In this document: positions 26,882-33,971 of the stretch, one piece after another
How the letters are laid out: each line of letters opens with the position of its first letter
Numbering within the stretch: position 1 is the first letter of the stretch
Source: Anaerococcus degeneri
GTDB taxonomy: Bacteria > Bacillota > Clostridia > Tissierellales > Peptoniphilaceae
Direction of reading: 5' to 3'
DNA: 64,000 bases
Assembly (NCBI RefSeq): GCF_017874475.1
Contig: NZ_JAGGLO010000004.1
Coordinates: forward strand, 62,001-126,000
Translations under genes and position numbers: made by a program
Notes under the pieces: generated by a model
Told to the model about the DNA's origin: nothing
What the model saw: only the letters and a program-made list of their open reading frames with translations
The model's database searches: none

Positions 26882-27085
26882 TTACTTTTCTCTGATTTCT
26901 CCATTTTCCATAGCTAGGTTAAAGTTTTCTTCATCGTCGAAAAACCACTCATCAATTTCTTTACCTTCAAATACGCTTGCGTCTACATCTACTAGAGTAC
27001 CGTCAAAAAATTCTAGTGTGTATTGGTTCATTGCTTCGTCGTAATAAGTTGCGTTTAAGTTTGTGATTGTTAAGTTCTTTTTCAT
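26882..27085 (-). CDS. Small acidic phage protein
   Basis: A 67-residue acidic product (MKKNLTITNLNATYYDEAM... EIREK) of no recognised family, with alternating beta-like segments and a DEWFFDDEENF patch. It is the first gene after a consensus promoter overlapped by a 25-bp palindrome. Position in the accessory zone between the lysis genes and attL suggests an anti-defence or lysogenic-conversion role. Confidence 0.7.
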   Translation of the reverse strand: MKKNLTITNLNATYYDEAMNQYTLEFFDGTLVDVDASVFEGKEIDEWFFDDEENFNLAMENGEIREK

Positions 27086-27132
27086 CTTTGATCTCCTTTA
27101 AATTTTTTTTATTTATTTCTTACTTTCTATTT

Positions 27133-27163
27133 AAATTATACGCTAAGCGTATAATTTTGTCAA
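27133..27163 (-). promoter_or_regulatory. Consensus promoter overlapped by a 25-bp palindrome
   Basis: Minus strand: TTGACA (27158-27163), 17-bp spacer and TATAAT (27135-27140), all perfect. A 25-bp perfect palindrome centred on 27145 (arms reading AAATTATACGCT on the plus strand) covers the spacer and the -10. A dimeric repressor would shut this promoter. The sequence differs from the phage repressor's operators at 62130-62198, so a different regulator is likely. Confidence 0.85.
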
Positions 27164-27200
27164 GGCTTTTTGAAAAGTTTTTTTAAAAATTTTTTAAGCA

Positions 27201-27240
27201 CTAAAAAAGACCTAGCGTTTAGACGCTAAGCCCCTTTTTA
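27201..27240. terminator. Terminator after the lysis cassette
   Basis: Inverted repeat with TAGCG-TTTAGA-CGCTA at its core and A/T arms on both sides, giving T runs in either direction. It separates the holin gene from the acidic operon promoter. Confidence 0.7.
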
Positions 27241-27257
27241 GTGTAAAGTGAGTATAT

Positions 27258-27659
27258 CTATTTGGATAATTTTAAATTTTTTACTTCGGCTTCGATTGTG
27301 TTTTCTAGCCATGCGTTCACGTCGCCGTAAGCTTCTTCAAGTGCTTTTTTTGTGTCTTCTGAAAGAATTTTTATTATTTCTTCTTTGGCTTCGTTGAATA
27401 CCTCTTCTTGCTTTTCCTTTGTAAATTGGCCGTTCTTTTTAAGCGTATCTACTGTTTTTTGCGCTCCGGCTTTTACTACGTCGATTATTGTTTTTGTGGC
27501 AAGATCTATATATTTATTTAGCTGTTCTTGCTTTGTTCCTTTGTTTTCTTCTTTTAGCTTTTGGGCTTGGTAATTTAAAACATTAGCAATAAAAGTAGCT
27601 AATATAGGTACTACTGCTATGATTAAGGCTGTAAGTGCTGTATTTAATGTATTTTCCAT
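27258..27659 (-). CDS. Phage holin, LLH family
   Basis: A 133-residue protein with one N-terminal membrane helix (TALIIAVVPILATFIANVL, about 10-28) and a long charged helical C-terminus ending NLKLSK. This matches the LLH holin family of Firmicute phages. It lies just after the endolysin, where it would open the membrane for lysis. Confidence 0.75.
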   Translation of the reverse strand: MENTLNTALTALIIAVVPILATFIANVLNYQAQKLKEENKGTKQEQLNKYIDLATKTIIDVVKAGAQKTVDTLKKNGQFTKEKQEEVFNEAKEEIIKILSEDTKKALEEAYGDVNAWLENTIEAEVKNLKLSK

Positions 27660-27669
27660 TTTTTTCTCC

Positions 27670-29172
27670 TTATACTAATTTGTTTACTTCGGCTTGTACT
27701 TGGTTATAGTTGTATCCGGCTTCTTGAAGTTTTCTTTTTCTTTCGTTACCGTTACCCCATTTTCCGGCTATAACCTCTTTTGCTACCTCGGTTACTGACT
27801 TTGTAGGCTTTCTTAATTGCCTGTTTACCTCGGCTTGTACTTGGTTATAGCTGTATCCTGCGGCTTCAAGCTTGCTTTTTCGTGTGGATCCATTGCCCCA
27901 CTTACCTTCTAGCACCTCTTTTGCTATTTCTGATACCGATTTTCTAGGTTCTGGCTGTTTTGCTCCGCTTAAAATCCTGTTTACCTCGGCTTGTACTTGC
28001 TGGTAGTTATAGCCTGCCGCTTCTAGGTTAGATTTTCTTTCGTTTCCGTTGCCCCAAGCTCCGGCTAGCACCTCTTTTGCTACTTCTGTGTTAGTTTTCT
28101 TGCTGCCTTGGCTTGGGCTTTCTGGTTGGTATCCGGCATTGTAGTTGATATAAGGAATTTTTCCGTGCCTACTCCAACGCCTGCCGTTAAGTCCTGCTAT
28201 AGGTCCGTGGTTTAAAAGCGCGGTTTCCTGTACTCCATTAGTCCATTTTGGGGTACACTCTATAACCCTTCCATTTCCTACATATACGCCTATATGGCCC
28301 GGAAGCCAAACTGCTTCGCCTGGCTGTATGTTATTAAAGTTTGAGGATACTCCTATACACTTATTTATCATTCCGTCCGCTGAAATATCCGGAACGCCAT
28401 TGCTTGCGTAGACTGCGCCGCCCCAAGTGGCGTTTCTGTTGCCATTCCAACCCCAAAGAATACCTTTAATTAGGTTGACGCAATCAAAGCCGAAGGCTCC
28501 TTGGCTGCCTGCTCTCTTCATTGCTGCTTTTGTGGCTGCGTCATACATATATGGGTATTGCTTGGCTTTATTTTCCACCATGGAATTTGTCATTATTCCG
28601 CCGAAGCACCCCCAAGCGTATATTGTCCTGTAGTTATTTTTTATATTATATAGCTTTTTTATAAAATCATTTACATTCATTTTCCCACTTACTCCTATTC
28701 CCGCAGCACTTGTAGCCGCGTTCCATTGGTTAAGATTGTTTTCTTCTATAATTTGTATTAATTTATTTGCATAGTTAGGGTCGGTCGCGTATCCTGCGGC
28801 TTGAATTTCTCTACAAGCTTTCTTGTAGTCTTTTTCGCCCACTACTTTTTTATACCTGCTAAGTCCGGTTAGTAGTTCGCTATGATCTTTGATTGATTCC
28901 GCCCAAGAATTGTAGGCCCTAAATCCTGCGGTTATGGTTTCGAAGTTTCTTCCGTCGAAGCACTCCTGGGTTTTAGTGTTATAAACTTTTCCGTGCCAGT
29001 TGCTGCCAGCCTTAATTCCAAAAAGTGCGTTACCTTTTACGGTTAGTCCGGATTTGCCCCAACCGCTTTCTAGTATAGCCTGGGCTATAGTTAGGCTTGC
29101 TAATACTCCGCTTCTTTCTTCTTCCGCCCTTGCTAGTGGCCCTATTTTAGCTATGAATTCTTTATTATTCAT
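27670..29172 (-). CDS. Modular endolysin: glucosaminidase, NlpC/P60-like, three CW_7 repeats
   Basis: A 500-residue cell-wall hydrolase. Residues about 1-150 are a GH73-type glucosaminidase domain (TIAQAILESGWGKSG, probable catalytic Glu35). Residues about 165-345 resemble an NlpC/P60 cysteine peptidase (GFDCVNLI with Cys231, PGHIGVYVG with His293). Three tandem CW_7 wall-binding repeats follow (about 363-402, 414-453, 460-500), each with a KWGNGNxRK-type core and YNQVQAEVN end. There is no signal peptide, so export depends on holin. Two catalytic domains plus repeats make it a long lysin. Confidence 0.92.
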   Translation of the reverse strand: MNNKEFIAKIGPLARAEEERSGVLASLTIAQAILESGWGKSGLTVKGNALFGIKAGSNWHGKVYNTKTQECFDGRNFETITAGFRAYNSWAESIKDHSELLTGLSRYKKVVGEKDYKKACREIQAAGYATDPNYANKLIQIIEENNLNQWNAATSAAGIGVSGKMNVNDFIKKLYNIKNNYRTIYAWGCFGGIMTNSMVENKAKQYPYMYDAATKAAMKRAGSQGAFGFDCVNLIKGILWGWNGNRNATWGGAVYASNGVPDISADGMINKCIGVSSNFNNIQPGEAVWLPGHIGVYVGNGRVIECTPKWTNGVQETALLNHGPIAGLNGRRWSRHGKIPYINYNAGYQPESPSQGSKKTNTEVAKEVLAGAWGNGNERKSNLEAAGYNYQQVQAEVNRILSGAKQPEPRKSVSEIAKEVLEGKWGNGSTRKSKLEAAGYSYNQVQAEVNRQLRKPTKSVTEVAKEVIAGKWGNGNERKRKLQEAGYNYNQVQAEVNKLV

Positions 29173-29180
29173 CTTGCCCC

Positions 29181-29570
29181 CTATACACTTGTGTTATTTA
29201 CGTCTACTGTATAACCTTCTGTTTCTTCTGGGTAAAGCTGCTTCAATTTTATAGCATTTTCTGTCCTAATTACATAGCAATAAGAAAGTATGGCGCCTGT
29301 AGTTGGTGCGCCTATAAAGGTAAGCCAAGGGGCCAACTGACTATAGTCATACTTAAAAACTATATAGGCCCCAAATCCTACCCCTAAAAAATAGGTGGTT
29401 AAGACGGAAGCAACCACTATCTTTTTGAATTCCGGTTTCCTTCCGCCTTTATTTCCCTTTTTCTTTTTGCTTTCTAAGATTTTTTTAAGACAAAAAGTTA
29501 CTAAAAAGAAGCTTGCTGCACCTAGCAAAAATGTAATTGCTAATTTATACAACTTGATTGCCCCTTTCAT
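29181..29570 (-). CDS. Small membrane protein in the lysis cassette
   Basis: A 129-residue protein with three hydrophobic segments (about 8-28, 50-68, 80-100) and a basic loop (KKKKGNKGGRKPEFKK). It sits between the XhlA-like gene and the endolysin, so a holin or antiholin role is likely. I do not recognise the family. It overlaps the previous gene by 26 nt. Confidence 0.65.
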   Translation of the reverse strand: MKGAIKLYKLAITFLLGAASFFLVTFCLKKILESKKKKGNKGGRKPEFKKIVVASVLTTYFLGVGFGAYIVFKYDYSQLAPWLTFIGAPTTGAILSYCYVIRTENAIKLKQLYPEETEGYTVDVNNTSV

Positions 29571-29856
29571 TAATTAAGTTCATTATGCTGTCTATCCTTT
29601 TTTCTGTGCTTAATTGCTGCGCTTCAAGTTTTATAATTCTTTCGGCATACTTGCTAATAGATTGATTAGTTTCCTTTGTAGTCGACTTGATCTCGTTTAT
29701 AGCTTCGCTTAAATGTGATATTTGCTGACTAATTGTTGCTGACTCTTCACCGTCTTTTTTTGACTCGGTTTTTAACCCTTTTTGGTATGCGATTACCGTC
29801 GAAATTATACCTATCACGGTAGCAACCAAGCCAATTATTAAGTTCGCTTCATTCAT
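29545..29856 (-). CDS. XhlA-like membrane-anchored lysis protein
   Basis: A 103-residue protein with an N-terminal membrane helix (LIIGLVATVIGIISTVIAY) and a long coiled coil (SEAINEIKSTTKETNQSISKY...). The layout is like haemolysin XhlA/Bhl proteins, though here the membrane segment comes first. It is upstream of the endolysin. Confidence 0.65.
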   Translation of the reverse strand: MNEANLIIGLVATVIGIISTVIAYQKGLKTESKKDGEESATISQQISHLSEAINEIKSTTKETNQSISKYAERIIKLEAQQLSTEKRIDSIMNLINERGNQVV

Positions 29857-29866
29857 AGCGGCCGCC

Positions 29867-30013
29867 TTATTGTTCGAATTCTTGGCCAGTAATTATTTTG
29901 AATTCTTCCGGGGTAATATCTCCCCAAGGTGTAGCCTTTGTTATTACTAGAGTTTTTAACTCTTCTAGTGTGATCCATTGATATTCCCAAGCCAATTTTA
30001 AAAAGTCCATCAT
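29867..30013 (-). CDS. XkdX-family small phage protein
   Basis: A 48-residue product (MMDFLKLAWEYQWITLEELK, ending GQEFEQ). It has the XkdX pattern of an aromatic N-terminus followed by xxITPEEFxxITG. Its first ATG overlaps the upstream stop as ATGA. XkdX proteins are typical between tail fibre and lysis genes of PBSX-like phages; their function is unknown. Confidence 0.8.
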   Translation of the reverse strand: MMDFLKLAWEYQWITLEELKTLVITKATPWGDITPEEFKIITGQEFEQ

Positions 30014-30231
30014 TTACCCCTTTTTAATTCTGCAATTTCTTTTTTTAGTCTACTAATTTCTAGCATTTGCATTGCAAATTGTTTGCCTAAAGTTTCTATG
30101 ATTTTTTCTTTTTCGTTCACGTCTACGGTAATCTTGGCAATTTGTTTTCCAACTGCCATAAAGCCTTTCTGTTTGTCGGCTTTTTCTTTATTGATTCCAA
30201 TTATCGAATCTTTCCTGTGTGTTACTGCCAT
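30010..30231 (-). CDS. Small coiled-coil phage protein
   Basis: A 73-residue helical protein with a heptad-rich C-terminus (MLEISRLKKEIAELKRGK). No family recognised. It lies 14 nt downstream of the retroelement's target gene and is coupled to the XkdX-like gene. It could be an accessory to the variable protein or to tail fibre assembly. Confidence 0.6.
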   Translation of the reverse strand: MAVTHRKDSIIGINKEKADKQKGFMAVGKQIAKITVDVNEKEKIIETLGKQFAMQMLEISRLKKEIAELKRGK

Positions 30232-30245
30232 GCTAGGCCCCCTTT

Positions 30246-31955
30246 CTACTCAAAGTTACCGCCAGTAGAAGAAATGTAGCACTCGCCTTCGGCTCCGTTT
30301 CTTTTGACTGATACGCGGATATTCACGCCCCACTTGCTAGCGGTTTTTGTTTTGTTTGATAAAAAGATTTTAGAACCCTTTTCCACCTTCAAAGTTACAT
30401 CTTCCCAAGTTGGGTTTTTGTCGTATCCATTGTTGCAAATTTCAATTTTGCTTACTGCTCCACTTGGAAGTTTTCCAATAAGTGTTAGCAAGGCTTTTGT
30501 TACCATTGCGTCGGAATCTAGCGGATTTTTTAACTCGAAAAGAATTTCGGTTTCGTTCTTTGAGAATTTGAATTCTTTTTCACTTTGTCCGCCTTCACTA
30601 TCAGTAGCTATAATTTTTATAGTTTGTTCTCCGTTTAGTATTTCTAGCCATTCTGTACTTGAAATATTAAAATTATAGTTAGTTCCGGAAGTTGCGGTAA
30701 AGCTCCTTTTTTCTACCCCGTTAAGATATTCTTTGACGGTTAGGCTTTGCCCTGCGTCCGGGTCGGTAACGCTATAAGCAAGGCTAAAGGCTCCGGCTTT
30801 TGTTCCAAGGCTACTGCTTGAATTTGAATTTATAACCGGGTCTTCGTTATTGTTTACCATTCTTTCGTTGGAAGTAGCGTAGCCGGATTCTAAGCCGTAA
30901 TTGTCGTAGGCCTTGACCCTGTAGCTTACTTTTTGCCACCCTTTAGTGATTTTATCTTTGTAGCTTCTGTTGATTCCCTTGTATATCCTGTCGTAGCTTC
31001 TTTCGTCTACTTTTCTTTCAAGTGTATATCCTACCGAATTTCCTTCTGGGTCGGTCGAACTGCCCCAAGTAATTTCTACAGTTTTCCCTGCTTGTACTTT
31101 TGTTGGTACTGTAATTCCTGTTGGTGTTGTAGGGGGTTGATTCCACTCTATGGTGTATGCTCCGTCCGAATCTGTATCGTTAGATACCAAGATTCCGGAT
31201 TGTAGATTGCAAAGCGGGCGAACGCCATAGCTGCCATAGTACGCGTAGTCCCAGTACAAAGAACCGTCGCTGTTGACATAGCGGACGCGGTACGAATAGG
31301 ACGTATAAGGGGTTCTAAGCCACCAATGCCAAGAACTAGAAGTGCTTGCACTGCTATAGTTGTTTTTGTTTACTGCTTCTTGGGTTAGATATGCTTTTCT
31401 GCTTGTATCGCTATCAAATATAGGGAATTTGCTACCTTCTGCGGTTCCGCCTTCGTTAGCTAGGCCAACTTCTGTAGTCGAAGCCAAAAACATTTTACTA
31501 ACTACGTTTTCGCTTCCGCCACCGTCTAGGCTGTGCCTAACAGTTTTTAGGCTGGTTTCTAGTATGGATTCTTTAAAGTTTTTTGAAAAGTTATATAAAA
31601 ATCCTGGCTCGCTGTCGTATGGGTTATAGGTTGTATTTCCGCTTGTTGGTGGTGCGTCGGCTCCGTGCTGGGCTGTGTACCAAGAGTTTTTGTCGCTGTT
31701 TAGCCATTGAAGCAAGTTTGAATACTTATAATTATTATTTCCGTAACTTTGCCTGTTGCTGTCGCTGTTTCTTGATTCTTTTCCGTCAAAGGATTTTATT
31801 GATATTATCTTATCGGAAATTAGCGTTACTGAATTTGAAGGGTATCCGCTGTGATTTTTATCTGCAATTTTCCAAATTATAGGCTTGCCATTGTATTTGG
31901 AAAGATTGTCTTTGACCTTTGCCCCCACCGGCAAATTACTTAATTTTTGCGCCAT
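30246..31955 (-). CDS. Diversity-generating retroelement target protein (DUF6273-type lectin fold plus Fn3-like domain)
   Basis: A 569-residue protein whose residues about 10-252 form a DUF6273-like, C-type-lectin-fold domain (WHWWLRTPY ... GVRPLCNLQ). Its surface segment, residues 218-248, is the variable repeat. Residues 220, 223, 226, 234, 236, 237, 240 and 243 differ from the template's Asn codons. A fibronectin-III-like domain follows (about 273-367, PPTTPTGITVPTKVQAG), then two beta-rich domains to the C-terminus. The gene starts 20 nt inside the end of the reverse transcriptase gene. It lies after the tail fibre genes, so it is probably displayed on the virion and binds host surfaces. 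The variable repeat in mid-protein, not at the C-terminus, is unusual. Confidence 0.9.
   Translation of the reverse strand: MAQKLSNLPVGAKVKDNLSKYNGKPIIWKIADKNHSGYPSNSVTLISDKIISIKSFDGKESRNSDSNRQSYGNNNYKYSNLLQWLNSDKNSWYTAQHGADAPPTSGNTTYNPYDSEPGFLYNFSKNFKESILETSLKTVRHSLDGGGSENVVSKMFLASTTEVGLANEGGTAEGSKFPIFDSDTSRKAYLTQEAVNKNNYSSASTSSSWHWWLRTPYTSYSYRVRYVNSDGSLYWDYAYYGSYGVRPLCNLQSGILVSNDTDSDGAYTIEWNQPPTTPTGITVPTKVQAGKTVEITWGSSTDPEGNSVGYTLERKVDERSYDRIYKGINRSYKDKITKGWQKVSYRVKAYDNYGLESGYATSNERMVNNNEDPVINSNSSSSLGTKAGAFSLAYSVTDPDAGQSLTVKEYLNGVEKRSFTATSGTNYNFNISSTEWLEILNGEQTIKIIATDSEGGQSEKEFKFSKNETEILFELKNPLDSDAMVTKALLTLIGKLPSGAVSKIEICNNGYDKNPTWEDVTLKVEKGSKIFLSNKTKTASKWGVNIRVSVKRNGAEGECYISSTGGNFE
31165..31199 (-). 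other. Hairpin just downstream of the variable repeat
   Basis: TCCGAATC (31165-31172) pairs with GATTCCGGA (31191-31199, one bulge), and an inner GTATC-GTTA-GATAC stem has a 4-nt loop. It begins 13 nt beyond the variable repeat on the coding strand. Known retroelements often carry such a hairpin or cruciform at this place and need it for efficient target recognition. It is inside the coding sequence (residues about 253-264). Confidence 0.7.
31212..31304 (-). repeat. Variable repeat (VR) of the retroelement
   Basis: Aligned without gaps to 33216-33308 (offset 2004). The two match at 84 of 93 positions by hand. The nine differences (31229, 31238, 31247, 31250, 31256, 31280, 31288, 31289, 31298) are all at adenines of the template in the coding orientation. 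None of the 69 non-adenine positions differs. The changes give Asn to Tyr (six), Asp (one) and Arg (one). The GC-rich end GTTCGCCCGCTT would serve as the initiation-of-mutagenic-homology region. Confidence 0.95.
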
Positions 31956-33054
31956 TTGATTTCTCCTTTACGATTTTTTGATTGTAGTATTGGTCCATTT
32001 TCTTTATTAGGTAGTAACAGTCGCCGTGCGAAGCGTGCGCCTTCCATGATTTGTAAGACTTTTCCACTTCATCTGGTGTAATTTCTCCTTTTTCAAGCAT
32101 GCTTGCATACTTACGGATTTTCTTTTTCATTCGATTTTTGCTACCACGCCTTAACTTTCGAACTACTTTGCCGCTTTCTGTCAAGTAGGTGTGAAATCCT
32201 AGAAAATCTATACCGTGGCGAAGCGGGAAAATTTGTGTCTTTTGATTAAGTTCTAGTCCAATTCCTTTTAGATACTCTTCTATTTCTCCTAAGCAATACT
32301 TTAAGTAGTTTTTGTCTTCGTGGATCAAGTAGAAGTCGTCCATATATCTGCCATAATATTTTATTCCTAAGCGTTCTTTTATAAGATGGTCCATTTCATT
32401 CAAAAATAATAAGGCTAGCCATCGTGAAAGCTGATTTCCTATAGGAATTCCCGGGTCCACGTCTGAATCTATAATGTGGTTTATTAACCATCTGACGTTT
32501 TGTTCGTGGAAATACCTTCTTACCATTCTTTTTAATTCTTTATGCTGTATGTTGTAAAAATACTTTTTTATATCGCATTTTAAAACATATCCTGTAGAAT
32601 AGCTTTTTATATCCTCTTTGCTTGGCCTTTTCCCTTCGCTTCTTCGCTCTTTTTCTATTTTTGCTTTTCTTGAAAAATAGTAATTTCTTAAAAAGCCTTG
32701 TAATCTCTCTAGTCCAAAGTGCGTTCCTTTCTTCGGCTGTGAAGCGTAATTATCTTTGATTAGTACATTTTTTAGGATAGGTCTTACCACCTCTTCGCAT
32801 AGCGCCTGTTGTACTACCTTATCTTTAAAGCTATTTGTTTTTACAAGTCTTTTCTTGGGTTCGTAGACGTAAAATTCGTAGTATTCCGAAGTTTTGTACT
32901 TACCCGTCCTTAAAAGATATTGTAAGTATAAAATAGCTTCTATTTGGTTATTTTCGAATCGGGCTACGCTCTCTTTTTCCCTGTTACCAAGTTTTGCTTT
33001 GTTAAAGCCTTTGCGTAGACTCTCGAATTCTGTTAGATCTCTATAATATTTCAT
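31936..33054 (-). CDS. Diversity-generating retroelement reverse transcriptase
   Basis: A 372-residue reverse transcriptase that would copy the template repeat RNA with errors at adenines. Motifs: first catalytic Asp in LKCDIKKYFYNI (Asp161), IGNQLSRW at 205-212 (group motif related to the usual GNxxSQ), YMDD at 237-240, and GIDFLGFHTYL near 281-291. The C-terminal region is basic and helical with no maturase or endonuclease domain, unlike group II intron enzymes. It lies downstream of Avd and the template, and upstream of and overlapping the target gene. Confidence 0.95.
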   Translation of the reverse strand: MKYYRDLTEFESLRKGFNKAKLGNREKESVARFENNQIEAILYLQYLLRTGKYKTSEYYEFYVYEPKKRLVKTNSFKDKVVQQALCEEVVRPILKNVLIKDNYASQPKKGTHFGLERLQGFLRNYYFSRKAKIEKERRSEGKRPSKEDIKSYSTGYVLKCDIKKYFYNIQHKELKRMVRRYFHEQNVRWLINHIIDSDVDPGIPIGNQLSRWLALLFLNEMDHLIKERLGIKYYGRYMDDFYLIHEDKNYLKYCLGEIEEYLKGIGLELNQKTQIFPLRHGIDFLGFHTYLTESGKVVRKLRRGSKNRMKKKIRKYASMLEKGEITPDEVEKSYKSWKAHASHGDCYYLIKKMDQYYNQKIVKEKSNGAKIK

Positions 33055-33331
33055 TTTTTATCTCTAATTGTGTATAACTCCTTGCCCGTCTTACCTTTTT
33101 TGTGCGGTGCTTGGGTATCAATTATCCTGTGTTTACCTTTACGGTGGGAAATGGCTTCCTTTGATTGATAGGGTATTGCTTTCTGCTTTCGCTTACTCGG
33201 TCGAACTTACTATCTAAGCGGGCGAACGCCATTGCTGCCATTGTACGCGTTGTTCCAGTTCAAAGAACCGTCGCTGTTGACATTGCGGACGTTGTACGAA
33301 TTGGACGTTACAAGCCATTCCCCAAATTTAT
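33055..33331 (-). ncRNA. Template-repeat RNA region
   Basis: The 277-nt stretch without a gene between avd and the reverse transcriptase contains the template repeat and about 160 nt downstream of it. In studied retroelements the template RNA includes flanking sequence needed for priming and reverse transcriptase binding. No stronger boundaries can be set from sequence alone. Confidence 0.75.
33216..33308 (-). repeat. Template repeat (TR) of the retroelement
   Basis: The non-coding parent copy of the variable repeat. Read in the target's frame it would encode nine Asn codons (AAY), the codon type that adenine mutagenesis diversifies best. Eight of the nine differ in the variable repeat. Similarity stops at both ends as expected: at 33216 the sequences diverge after CCGCTT, and at 33309 beyond the ACGTCC segment. 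Confidence 0.95.
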
Positions 33332-33724
33332 TTATTTTCTTTGTTTATCCTTCATGTGCCAGCTAACGGCCATGTTTTTGACATTTAATACATACCTAGC
33401 CCAATACTCGGCTTGGCGGTCGTCAATACCTATATTTTCGTTTTCCAAGCATAGAGTAATTAAAAATAACAAAGTTTTACACTTTGTTATCGCTAAGTTT
33501 TGTAATTTCAATCTTTCTTTTAGTGCTTCTTTATCGTTTGTGTTAAGCTCGTTTGCCGCATTTATAAGCTCGTATATATCCAAACTTATATTTTGCATAC
33601 GGTTTACAAAGGTAAAGCGGTACTTCTTCGGAAATCTCCTTGGATTATCAGTAATTTTTATAGTATGATTTGCAAGGTCTTTCGCCTTTGTAAGTAGCTG
33701 AAAGTCTTTATCTATTTCTATCAT
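33332..33724 (-). CDS. avd: Accessory variability protein Avd (four-helix bundle)
   Basis: A 130-residue all-helical basic protein of the Avd/four-helix-bundle family. Matching features are RRFPKKYRFTFVNRMQNI near residue 30, LDIYELINAAN, and the C-terminal QAEYWARYVLNVKNMAVSW. In known systems Avd forms a pentamer that binds the reverse transcriptase and template RNA and is required for mutagenic homing. It sits 23 nt upstream of the template repeat, a classical neighbour position. Confidence 0.88.
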   Translation of the reverse strand: MIEIDKDFQLLTKAKDLANHTIKITDNPRRFPKKYRFTFVNRMQNISLDIYELINAANELNTNDKEALKERLKLQNLAITKCKTLLFLITLCLENENIGIDDRQAEYWARYVLNVKNMAVSWHMKDKQRK

Positions 33725-33971
33725 ATATGCACCTGCCGCCCCTTATAGCTTGTAGTTCTTCCTCGATCTCTTTATCTCCTTCAAGATAAAACACGCCTTC
33801 TTCTTTGATATACATTGTCGCTTTTTTGCCGTTGTAAGTTTCGCCTTTTATGATAATTGCTTCTGTATCTTCGCTACACTCTTTACACGGCAATTCTAAG
33901 CTTTGGAAAAGGTGTGCAACTATGCAAGAAATTTCTTTCTTTGTTGCTGCGTGTTTTTCCATTTTTAGCAC
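33708..33971 (-). CDS. Small hypothetical phage protein before Avd
   Basis: An 87-residue acidic protein (the ATG at 33962, giving MEKHAATKKEIS, may be the real start) with a Cys pair (CKEC) and a beta-rich C-terminus. It overlaps avd by 17 nt and the tail fibre gene by 7 nt, so all three are coupled. No family recognised; it may be a tail fibre accessory. Confidence 0.6.
   Translation of the reverse strand: MLKMEKHAATKKEISCIVAHLFQSLELPCKECSEDTEAIIIKGETYNGKKATMYIKEEGVFYLEGDKEIEEELQAIRGGRCIYDRNR

Noticed and set aside
31148-31351. A second frame across the variable repeat
   Set aside because: It is a shadow of the target gene; the protein frame with WWLRTP and GVRPL is the real one.
31936-33054. 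Reverse transcriptase as a group II intron or retron enzyme
   Set aside because: No intron domains V/VI, no maturase or endonuclease region, and no retron msr/msd structure seen. The paired template and variable repeats plus Avd decide for a diversity-generating retroelement.
33165-33668. A 167-codon plus-strand frame over the template repeat
   Set aside because: It runs antisense through the template repeat and Avd, has no ribosome site, and contradicts the retroelement layout.
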